Positions 6,866 to 12,851 of a DNA stretch of 17,061 nt are shown piece by piece (position 1 is the stretch's first letter; each line of letters starts with the position of its first letter). The translations under genes were made by a program, and so were the position numbers. The stretch is from DATKSS01 sp049582065 (GTDB lineage Bacteria > Chloroflexota > Dormibacteria > Dormibacterales > Dormibacteraceae), in assembly GCA_049582065.1 (NCBI GenBank), contig JBAUTF010000060.1:1-17061 (forward strand), in the 5' to 3' direction. The notes under the pieces are model-generated. The model did no database searches, was not told where the DNA came from, and worked only from the letters and a program-made list of their open reading frames with translations.

Positions 6866-8024
6866 GGCGTTCGCGGCGGGCGTTGCCGCCGCGAGCTTGC
6901 TGGCCGCGTGCACCGGATCGAGTGGGACCGCCACCCTGTCCACGCCTTCGCCGGCACCCGGTTCGCCCGGGGCCCCATCGCCGAGCCCGCCGCCGTGCGT
7001 CCAGCCCGCGGCACGGCCGGTGGCGTCCGGCGTCAGCTCGGCCGATCCGGTGCTGCTGCTGGCGTCCGGCCTGAACGGGCCGGACGACCTCCTGTACCAG
7101 GACGGCGGCACCGTGCTGGTCGGTGAGCACGGTGATGGGCACATCGCCAGGATCACGGCGGACGGCGCGCTCTCCCGCCTGCCCCAGGTCGTGCAGGAAG
7201 TGGAAGGTTTCGCGCAAATCGGGGACACCGTCTTCGTGGCCGACCAGTTCCATGCGCGCGTGGTCGCCCTGACGTCGACCGGCGTTCAGACCTTGATCCA
7301 GCTGCAGCCGGTCGCGAGCGGCGAGAACCTCGACGGCATTTCGACAGACTTGAAAGGCTCGGGGCTGGTCGTGCCTGACAGTCCTCACGGCGCGGTGCTG
7401 TTCGTCGACACGTCGGGCCGGATCACGGGCAGGACGGGCGGCTTCAGCCGGCCGGCGGGTTCTGCCTCGGACCCATACCTCGGCGGGTATCTGATCTCGG
7501 ATGAGAACGCATCGGCGGTTTTCGAGCTGAACAACGGCCGTGTCAGCCGGCTGGCTGGTGGGCTCCCGGGCGTGGACGACGCCGTGCGAGACGCGCGCCA
7601 TCACCTCCTCGCCATCCTCCCCGGTCGCGGCCAGCTCTTCGACGCCACCTCGGGCGGCGCTCTGGCGAGCGGGCTGCGCAATCCTCAGGGCCTGGCGTTC
7701 GACGGAGCTCAGAACCTCCTTGTGACCGAAAGCGACAACGGCAGGCTCGACCTGGTCGTGACGAGCTTCGCGGTCACGGTCCCCGCCGGCGTGATCCAGC
7801 TCGCCCCGGGCCAGGGGGTCTGCTACGGGATCCTGAGGGCGCCCGGCAACACGGACAGCATCAGGGTGTCCGAGGCGGTCGGGGCGATGCCGCTTGACGA
7901 TCCCTCGGGAGGATCCCAGGGCGAGGTCCTTCCCACGCGCTGCACCCTGCCCCTGTGCACGGTCAGCCTGACCGTGCAGGGGCCCACCGGGGTCGAATAC
8001 GCCCAGTTCAGCTACCGGGATTAG
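6810..8024 (+). CDS. Secreted lipoprotein with NHL/SMP-30-like beta-propeller
   Basis: I expect an exported lipoprotein of 404 residues from ATG 6810. A basic n-region (RAK) and a hydrophobic Ala-rich stretch lead to the lipobox LLAAC, whose Cys would be residue 34. A Ser/Pro/Gly-rich linker follows. The body has repeated blade-like units with the pattern of NHL or gluconolactonase-type propellers: LNGPDDLLYQDGGTVLVGE, a VEGFAQIGDTVFVADQ unit, GLVVPD, YLISDENASAVFELNNG, and LRNPQGLAFDGAQNLLVTE. A C-terminal tail of about 80 residues holds three cysteines. Substrate or ligand is unknown. The start lies inside the 3' end of the GlpX-like gene, an overlap of 56 bases. An upstream ATG at 6774 is possible but gives an unusually long n-region, and neither has a clear ribosome site. 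Confidence 0.75.
   Translation: MPPSDASSRGTTSSGIRAKAFAAGVAAASLLAACTGSSGTATLSTPSPAPGSPGAPSPSPPPCVQPAARPVASGVSSADPVLLLASGLNGPDDLLYQDGGTVLVGEHGDGHIARITADGALSRLPQVVQEVEGFAQIGDTVFVADQFHARVVALTSTGVQTLIQLQPVASGENLDGISTDLKGSGLVVPDSPHGAVLFVDTSGRITGRTGGFSRPAGSASDPYLGGYLISDENASAVFELNNGRVSRLAGGLPGVDDAVRDARHHLLAILPGRGQLFDATSGGALASGLRNPQGLAFDGAQNLLVTESDNGRLDLVVTSFAVTVPAGVIQLAPGQGVCYGILRAPGNTDSIRVSEAVGAMPLDDPSGGSQGEVLPTRCTLPLCTVSLTVQGPTGVEYAQFSYRD
7950..7982. repeat. Strong hairpin inside the end of the lipoprotein gene
   Basis: TGCACGGTCA (7956-7965) and TGACCGTGCA (7969-7978) are perfect reverse complements separated by the triloop GCC. Outside them CCCC (7950-7953) can pair with GGGG (7979-7982) with a two-base bulge on the left, giving up to 14 bp. 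It sits about 40 bases before the stop codon and encodes part of a Cys-containing tail (LCTVSLTVQG). No T-run follows, so it is not a standard intrinsic terminator. Confidence 0.8.
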
Positions 8025-8058
8025 CGACCTCGGGTAGGGGGTATCAATAGATGGACCG

Positions 8059-8949
8059 ATGACCGACAGGGACCCTTTGCTTCCGCCGCCGCCCGGCGAC
8101 TACAGCCCGCCGCCGCCCAGCTACCAGGGGGCGGCAGACATCCCGCCGCAATCGCCGCTGCACTACGCGCAGGCCCCCGCCAACCGTGGGAACCGCGGCG
8201 TCATGGGCGGGCTCGTGGCCGCGCTGGCCGCCGCCTTCGCGTACGGCAAGTACGCGCTGTTGATCCTGTTCAAGATCCCGGCGGCCGCCACCCTTTTGTC
8301 GCTGGTGGTCAGCTTCGGCGGCTACGCCCTGTTCTTCGGGCCCTGGTTCGCTGTGGCGCTGGTCACGATGATCCTGGTGCACGAGATGGGTCACGTGGTC
8401 GAGATCCGCCGCCAGGGCATGCACGCGACCGCGCCGATCTTCATCCCGTTCATGGGCGCCGCCATCTTCCAGCGTTCGCACCCGACCGACGCCCTGAAAC
8501 AAGCCCAGATCGGCATCGCCGGCCCGATCGCGGGCACGATTGGCGCCACCGCAGCGCTTGCGATCTTCGGCTCGACTCACAACGAGGTCTTCTTGCTCGC
8601 GGCATGGATCGGCTTCTACATCAACCTGTTCAACCTGATTCCGATCTGGCAGCTCGACGGTGCGTGGATCCTTGGCCCGGTGTCACCGTGGTTCCAGGTT
8701 GGCGCGATGGCTGTGGTTGGGCTGGGCGCCCTTTTCCTCCACCTCTTCATCAGCCCGCTCTTGATCATCTTCGCCCTGCTTGGCATCCCGAGCCTGATGG
8801 CGCGGTTCCGCAACGCCAACAATCCTTACTACACGTCAGTGCCGATGAGCGGCAGGTGGACGATGGGTATCGCGTGGCTGGCGCTCGTGTTGTACCTCGG
8901 CGTGGCCAGCCTGCAGGCCAACAGCTTGCTTGCCACGTTCGCCCGGTAA
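8059..8949 (+). CDS. Site-2 protease family protein (peptidase M50)
   Basis: A 296-residue integral membrane zinc metalloprotease homologue. The N-terminus is a cytoplasmic-type Pro/Tyr-rich tail (about 1-42). Hydrophobic segments follow, with HEMGH at 108-112 as the HExxH zinc motif inside a membrane helix. The second M50 motif is NLIPIWQLDG (192-201), whose Asp is the third zinc ligand. Both catalytic motifs are intact. Family members cut membrane-bound substrates, often regulators such as anti-sigma factors; the partner here is unknown. ATG 8059 lies 34 bases after the lipoprotein gene, with no Shine-Dalgarno but an AT-rich TATCAATAGAT just upstream (8042-8052). I considered a leaderless start, but the box does not fit the -10 pattern cleanly. 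Confidence 0.9.
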   Translation: MTDRDPLLPPPPGDYSPPPPSYQGAADIPPQSPLHYAQAPANRGNRGVMGGLVAALAAAFAYGKYALLILFKIPAAATLLSLVVSFGGYALFFGPWFAVALVTMILVHEMGHVVEIRRQGMHATAPIFIPFMGAAIFQRSHPTDALKQAQIGIAGPIAGTIGATAALAIFGSTHNEVFLLAAWIGFYINLFNLIPIWQLDGAWILGPVSPWFQVGAMAVVGLGALFLHLFISPLLIIFALLGIPSLMARFRNANNPYYTSVPMSGRWTMGIAWLALVLYLGVASLQANSLLATFAR

Positions 8950-8966
8950 ACTAACCCGTCTGGAGA
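8947..8966 (+). promoter_or_regulatory. Possible rpmE promoter -10 and ribosome-binding site
   Basis: TAAACT (8947-8952) fits TAnnnT and overlaps the stop codon of the preceding gene. TGGAGACG begins at 8961, eight to nine bases before the TTG start at 8974, and serves as a Shine-Dalgarno element. This would give a very short conventional leader. No -35 element is obvious. Confidence 0.35.
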
Positions 8967-8973
8967 CGAAGAC

Positions 8974-9183
8974 TTGAAAGCACAGATCCATCCCACCTAC
9001 TACGAAGACGCACTCGTGACCTGCGCGTGCGGGAACACGTTTACGACCGGTTCCACTCGTAAGGAGCTGAAGACCGAGATCTGCTCCGTCTGCCACCCGT
9101 TCTTCACGGGCACGCAGCGGATCGTGGACACGGGCGGCCAGGTCGAGCGGTTCCGCAAGCGGGCTGCGAAGACCAGGAGCTAG
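8974..9183 (+). CDS. rpmE: 50S ribosomal protein L31 (zinc-binding type)
   Basis: A 69-residue ribosomal protein of normal L31 length that joins the large subunit near the central protuberance and bridges to the small subunit. It begins MKAQIHPTYY, the family start. It carries the four zinc-ribbon cysteines of the C+ type: Cys17 and Cys19 in CACG, and Cys37 and Cys40 in CSVC. The TTG start is fixed by the conserved N-terminus and by GGAG upstream. In Bacillus and Mycobacterium rpmE follows rho, but no rho gene is present here. The stop codon abuts the next ATG. Confidence 0.97.
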   Translation: MKAQIHPTYYEDALVTCACGNTFTTGSTRKELKTEICSVCHPFFTGTQRIVDTGGQVERFRKRAAKTRS

Positions 9184-10227
9184 ATGCTTTCGGTTCCGGA
9201 TCAATCCGGGGCGAAATCGGCTGGCGCTACTCCCCACCCGGCGCAAGGCGCCGCCCTCCCCGCGGAGCGGGGAAGCGGAGGTGACCAGTTCTTCTACGGC
9301 GGCCAGGCCGTCATAGAGGGAGTGATGATGCGCGGCAAGACCCACTATGCGGTCGCCATCCGCCTGCCCAACACCAAAGAGATCCTGATCGACCGCGGCG
9401 AGCTCAAAGCCTCGATCTACGTCAACCCGGTCTGGAAGCTGCCGTTCGTCCGGGGTCTGGCCTTGATCGTCGAGCAGATGCACCTGGGCATGAAATCGCT
9501 CATCTGGTCCGCCAACCAGAATGCAGGTGGCAACGACATCGAGATCGGCAAGAAGGAGATCACCGGCTCTGTCGCGGTCGCCGGGGTGTTCGCGCTGGCG
9601 GTCTTCATCGGCCTCCCGCTCCTGCTCGCCGGCGTGGCCGTCCACCGCAGCGGAGGCTTCCTCTTCGTCCTGGTCGAGGGCCTGATCCGCGTTGGCCTCG
9701 TCCTCGGCTACCTGGCTGCGATCGCCATGCTGCCCGACGTCCGCCGGGTCTTCCAGTACCACGGCGCCGAGCACAAGACCATCAACGCCTTCGAGTCGGG
9801 CTGGATGCTCGACGTGCCATCCGTGCGGCGCGCCAGCACGCTTCATCCGCGCTGCGGCACGGGCTTTCTGCTCGTGGTCCTGGTGGTCAGCGTGGTCGTG
9901 TTCAGCGTCGTCGCGCTCTTCCACCCCAACTGGTTCTGGCTGGTGGCGAGCCGCGTGCTCGCGATCCCCCTCATCGCGGGTGCGGGTTTCGAGCTGATCC
10001 GGTTCATGGCGCGCCACCGCTACAACCCCGTGATCAAGATCGCGCTGCTGCCGGTGCTGGGGACACAGAAGTTCACCACCCGCGAACCTTCCGACGACAT
10101 GCTCGAGGTCGCGATCGCAGCCTTCAACAGCGCCCGCCAGGGTGAGGAGGAGAGTGCACAAGGGGGGCAGGCCCCCCTTGTGGAGAACCCCCCCGATGGC
10201 CGCGACTCGTTGCTGGCTGCGCTGTGA
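9184..10227 (+). CDS. DUF1385 integral membrane protein
   Basis: A 347-residue member of the DUF1385 family, commonly found beside rpmE and prfA; its biochemical role is not known. Family landmarks are all present: GGQAVIEGVMMRG (39-51), KLPFVRGLALIVEQM (85-99), FQYHGAEHKTINAFE (190-204) and LHPRCGTGFLL (220-230). Hydrophobic stretches at about 128-150, 160-182, 225-246 and 250-272 indicate a polytopic membrane protein. GGAG before the stop of rpmE serves ATG 9184, which directly follows that stop. Residues 1-34 and roughly 318-347 are outside the conserved core. They are low-complexity and coded by palindromic DNA, so they may be in-frame insertions. No other in-frame start lies between 9184 and the conserved block. 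Confidence 0.93.
   Translation: MLSVPDQSGAKSAGATPHPAQGAALPAERGSGGDQFFYGGQAVIEGVMMRGKTHYAVAIRLPNTKEILIDRGELKASIYVNPVWKLPFVRGLALIVEQMHLGMKSLIWSANQNAGGNDIEIGKKEITGSVAVAGVFALAVFIGLPLLLAGVAVHRSGGFLFVLVEGLIRVGLVLGYLAAIAMLPDVRRVFQYHGAEHKTINAFESGWMLDVPSVRRASTLHPRCGTGFLLVVLVVSVVVFSVVALFHPNWFWLVASRVLAIPLIAGAGFELIRFMARHRYNPVIKIALLPVLGTQKFTTREPSDDMLEVAIAAFNSARQGEEESAQGGQAPLVENPPDGRDSLLAAL
9196..9273. repeat. Three consecutive hairpins in the 5' end of the DUF1385 gene
   Basis: Three short perfect inverted repeats follow one another: CCGGAT/ATCCGG with a 2-base spacer (9196-9209); CGGCGC-AAG-GCGCCG (9239-9253); and TCCCCGC-GGA-GCGGGGA (9257-9273). They code for the variable N-terminal tail before the conserved DUF1385 core. 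The reading frame stays open across them. Confidence 0.75.
10157..10182. repeat. Perfect 12-bp inverted repeat in the 3' end of the DUF1385 gene
   Basis: CACAAGGGGGGC (10157-10168) and GCCCCCCTTGTG (10171-10182) are exact reverse complements with only AG between them. It encodes the poorly conserved C-terminal tail (AQGGQAPLVE). A CCCCCCC run follows at 10188-10194. It has no T-run, so it is not an ordinary intrinsic terminator. It may be a copy of a dispersed palindromic repeat. Confidence 0.85.
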
Positions 10228-10232
10228 CGCTG

Positions 10233-10259
10233 CGGTGGCCCGGCGCAGCCGGTCCACCG
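10233..10259 (+). promoter_or_regulatory. Hairpin just upstream of the prfA ribosome-binding site
   Basis: The gap between the DUF1385 stop and prfA (45 bases) is nearly filled by one hairpin: CGGTGG pairs with CCACCG, then a C/T mismatch, then CCGGC pairs with GCCGG around a GCA loop. That gives 11 bp in all. It ends one base before the purine-rich AAAGAGG that should be the prfA Shine-Dalgarno. There is no T-run. It could set the start rate of prfA, protect or direct cleavage of the mRNA, or attenuate read-through; which one cannot be told from sequence. Confidence 0.6.
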
Positions 10260-10272
10260 GAAAGAGGGCACG

Positions 10273-11346
10273 ATGATTGATAGGTTGGAGGGGATCGCGC
10301 GCCGGTACCGCGAGATCGAGGCCGAGATGGGCCGCCCGGAGGTTGCGTCGGACCATGCGCAGCTCACCCGGCTCGCGCGTGAGCAACACTCCCTGCGCGA
10401 GACCTTCCAGACGTACGAGGCGCTTCGCAAGGCGCGCCACGAGGTCGAGTCGGCGCGCGAGCTGCTCAAGCACGAGAAAGACCCTGAGATGCAGGAGTAC
10501 CTGCGCGCCGAGGAACATCGCGCCGCGGCGCAGGTGGACGAGCTCGACGAGAAGCTCAAGGTGCTTCTGCTGCCCAAGGACCCCAACGATGACCGGGACG
10601 TCGTGGTCGAGATCCAGGGCGCCGAGGGTGGGGAGGAGGCGGCGCTTTTCGCGGCCGACCTTTTCCGCATGTACAGCAAGTGGGCCGAACACAAGGGCTG
10701 GAAGATCGAGGTCGTCGACTCCTCGCCCACCGAGAAGGGCGGGTTCGACAAGGTCGAGTTCGAGGTCCACGGCCAGGGCGCCTACTCGCAGCTGAAGTTC
10801 GAGGGTGGCGTCCACAGGGTCCAGCGTGTTCCCAAGACCGAGGCGCAGGGCCGCATCCACACGTCGGCCGCGACGGTCGCCGTGATGCCCGAAGCCGACC
10901 CCGTGGAGGTCGAGCTCAAGCCCGAGGACATTGAGATCAAGACGTCCACGTCGCAGGGGCCGGGCGGCCAGAGCGTGAACACGACCTACTCCGCGATCCG
11001 CATCACGCACAAGCCGACCGGGATGCAGGTCAGCATCCAGGACGAAAAGTCGCAGCTGCAGAACAAGGAGAAGGCGCTGCGCGTTCTCCGCGCCCGCCTT
11101 TATGAGATCAAGCTGGCTGAGCAGCAGGCTGCCATTGGTGCCCAGAGACGCGGCATGGTGGGAAGCGGCAACCGGTCCGAGAAGATCCGCACGTACAACT
11201 TCAAGGAGAACCGGGTCACCGACCACCGCATCAAACTGACGCTGCACAAGCTCGACCAGGTGATGGGCGGCGACCTCGACGAGCTCGTTTCGGCACTCGT
11301 CAACGCCGAACGCGCGGCGCTGCTCGACGGCGGCAACGCGGCCTGA
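10273..11346 (+). CDS. prfA: Peptide chain release factor 1
   Basis: A 357-residue class I release factor that ends translation at UAA and UAG and triggers peptide release on the ribosome. The N-terminal coiled-coil domain (about 1-95) is followed by the codon-recognition domain with PKT (187-189) in the place of the RF1 PxT tripeptide. The catalytic GGQ is at 231-233 in QGPGGQSVNTTYSAIR. RF1 rather than RF2 is supported by PxT instead of SPF and by the TEAQGRIHTSAATVAVMPE context. ATG 10273 is preceded by AAAGAGG. The next gene, prmC, encodes the methyltransferase that modifies the GGQ glutamine, and it starts five bases after the stop codon. Confidence 0.97.
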   Translation: MIDRLEGIARRYREIEAEMGRPEVASDHAQLTRLAREQHSLRETFQTYEALRKARHEVESARELLKHEKDPEMQEYLRAEEHRAAAQVDELDEKLKVLLLPKDPNDDRDVVVEIQGAEGGEEAALFAADLFRMYSKWAEHKGWKIEVVDSSPTEKGGFDKVEFEVHGQGAYSQLKFEGGVHRVQRVPKTEAQGRIHTSAATVAVMPEADPVEVELKPEDIEIKTSTSQGPGGQSVNTTYSAIRITHKPTGMQVSIQDEKSQLQNKEKALRVLRARLYEIKLAEQQAAIGAQRRGMVGSGNRSEKIRTYNFKENRVTDHRIKLTLHKLDQVMGGDLDELVSALVNAERAALLDGGNAA

Positions 11347-11351
11347 GCGAG

Positions 11352-12182
11352 TTGGTCCTGATCGAGGTCCTGAAGCTCGCCAGCGATCACCTCGCCAAAC
11401 ATGGTTCCGACTCACCCCGCCTGGACTCCGAGGTCATGCTGGCCCACGCGCTCGGACTACGCCGCCTGGACCTGTACCTGAAGTTCGACCGGCCCCTGAC
11501 GGAGATCGAGCTCAGCTCCTACCGCGCCATGGTCGCGCGGCGAGCCAAGGGGGAGCCGGTGGCCTACCTCGTCGGTCACAAGGAGTTCATGAGCCTCGAT
11601 TTCCAGGTCACGCCGGCCGTCCTCGTGCCCAACCCCGACACCGAGGTGCTGGTGCAGCGGGCGGTCGCCATTGCGCGAGAGGAGAGTCTGCCACTTCGAG
11701 TGGCCGACGTCGGCACGGGCAGCGGCTGCATCGCCATTGCGGTCGCCCATTACGCGCCCAACACCGAGGTCTGGGCATCCGACATCAGCCGAGAAGCCCT
11801 CGAGGTGGCGGCGCTAAACGTGGCTGCCCACGACCTCGGCCACAGGGTCCACATCGTCTGGGGAAACCTTCTGGAGCCGCTGCCGGGGACGTTCGACTTG
11901 ATCTGCGCCAACCTTCCTTACGTGGCAGCGGTGGCTCTCCTGCCGCGTGAGGTCGTGGCCCAGCCTGCGGTGGCTCTATACGCGGAAGGCGAGGGCGCGG
12001 GCCTGGTCGCGCGGCTCCTGGACGAGGCTCCGGGCAGGCTGAACCCCGGCGGTCGTGTGCTGGCCGAGCTGGACCCGTCCATCCTGGCCGGCGCATCCGC
12101 GGCGGCGAATCGCAGTTTTGCGACGTTCCGAGTCCACCGGGACCTCGGAGGTCACGAACGCGTTCTCGAAGCATGGTCTTGA
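11352..12182 (+). CDS. prmC: Release factor glutamine methyltransferase
   Basis: A 276-residue SAM-dependent methyltransferase that methylates the GGQ glutamine of RF1/RF2. The N-terminal helical domain has RLDSEVMLAHALGL (23-36). The SAM-binding motif I is VADVGTGSGCIAIA (117-130), with an acidic residue in ASDIS (142-146). The catalytic motif is NLPY at 187-190; PrmC enzymes usually have NPPY, and Leu in the second position is also a known form in amino-methyltransferases. VPNPDTE (92-98) replaces the more common IPRPETE. The TTG start is a best guess: it is the first in-frame start after prfA, with a GAGCGAG stretch before it. Its last ten bases overlap the next gene. Confidence 0.94.
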   Translation: MVLIEVLKLASDHLAKHGSDSPRLDSEVMLAHALGLRRLDLYLKFDRPLTEIELSSYRAMVARRAKGEPVAYLVGHKEFMSLDFQVTPAVLVPNPDTEVLVQRAVAIAREESLPLRVADVGTGSGCIAIAVAHYAPNTEVWASDISREALEVAALNVAAHDLGHRVHIVWGNLLEPLPGTFDLICANLPYVAAVALLPREVVAQPAVALYAEGEGAGLVARLLDEAPGRLNPGGRVLAELDPSILAGASAAANRSFATFRVHRDLGGHERVLEAWS

Positions 12183-12757
12183 AACCCACGCGGGCGGGAT
12201 TGACTCGCGCCGCCCAGCTGGTCCGCGGCGGCGCGGTCGTCGCGTTTCCCACCGATACCGTCTACGGGCTGGGAGCTGCGGCTGACGACGAGGTGGCGCG
12301 CCAGCGCATCTATCACATCAAAGGACGCCCGGTCGGCATGCCGCTGATCCTGATGGTCGCCGCCGAATCACAGCTCGAGGGTTGGGTACACGTCGACTCG
12401 CGCGCGGAGGCGATGATGCGGCGCTGGTGGCCAGGCCCGCTGACTCTCGTCCTGCACGCCATCGGCGGAGGCACTCTGGGCGTGCGGATCCCGAGGCACA
12501 AGGTGGCGCTGGAACTCCTTCGCTCGGCCGGACCTCTGATGACGACGAGCGCAAATCTGCACGGCCGCGAGCCGGCGATGACGGCCGACGAGGCGGCCTC
12601 CCTCCAGGGGGTGACGGCGGTGCTGGACGGGGGGACCGCGCCTGGAGGCACGGCGTCGACCGTGGTCGACCTGACGGGCCCCGAACCGCACGTCCTGCGG
12701 GAGGGGGCCATCTCCATCCCGGAGGTGCTGGGACCTCAGGCGCCCCGCTCAGGCTGA
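12173..12757 (+). CDS. tsaC: Threonylcarbamoyl-AMP synthase (TsaC/Sua5, YrdC domain)
   Basis: A 194-residue single-domain YrdC protein that makes threonylcarbamoyl-AMP from threonine, bicarbonate and ATP, the first step of the universal t6A37 modification of ANN-decoding tRNAs. The signature runs VVAFPTDTVYGLGA (22-35), IKGRP (49-53), PLIL (57-60), WWPGPLTLVL (85-94), GVRIP (103-107), MTTSANLHG (123-131) and the STVVD phosphate loop (162-166). It lacks the extra C-terminal domain of long Sua5 proteins, hence TsaC type. ATG 12173 lies within prmC, 10 bases before its end, so coupling is likely. The window's tRNA-Thr is an ANN-decoding tRNA, hence a likely substrate of this pathway. Confidence 0.95.
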   Translation: MVLKPTRAGLTRAAQLVRGGAVVAFPTDTVYGLGAAADDEVARQRIYHIKGRPVGMPLILMVAAESQLEGWVHVDSRAEAMMRRWWPGPLTLVLHAIGGGTLGVRIPRHKVALELLRSAGPLMTTSANLHGREPAMTADEAASLQGVTAVLDGGTAPGGTASTVVDLTGPEPHVLREGAISIPEVLGPQAPRSG

Positions 12758-12851
12758 CGGCATCCTTGGGGGCCCCCGCGCATCCAGCGTGGGGTAGGTG
12801 CGCGCAGCGCCGGTGGGGAGATGAAATCCCCCAGGCGATAGCATCTCCGCT
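12758..12851 (+). promoter_or_regulatory. tsaC-glyA gap with probable leaderless glyA promoter
   Basis: The 94-base gap is the largest between protein genes here. CGATAGCAT (12836-12844) contains TAGCAT, a TAnnnT -10 box, seven bases before ATG 12852. There is no Shine-Dalgarno in that interval. The same CGATAG-x-AT string recurs at 15233-15241 before the ATP synthase genes. A GGGGGCCCCC palindrome near 12769-12778 has no loop or T-run and does not make a good terminator. No -35 hexamer is recognisable. Confidence 0.45.

Noticed and set aside
10843..10860. PKT instead of PAT or PVT in RF1 as a sign of altered stop-codon reading
   Set aside because: The RF1 signature is PxT and the middle residue varies. 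The first Pro and last Thr are kept, so normal UAA/UAG reading is expected.
8836..11415. An 859-codon open frame on the - strand
   Set aside because: It lies antisense to rpmE, DUF1385 and prfA, which have unmistakable family motifs. Its product is an Arg/His/Asp/Leu-rich string without domains, the usual shadow of GC-rich third positions.
11910..11922. NLPY in PrmC as a damaged catalytic motif
   Set aside because: Amino-methyltransferases use (N/D)-P-P-Y-like motifs in which the second position tolerates Leu; Asn, Pro and Tyr are kept.
12769..12778. GGGGGCCCCC palindrome after tsaC as a terminator
   Set aside because: It has no loop and no following T-run, so it cannot form a proper intrinsic terminator.
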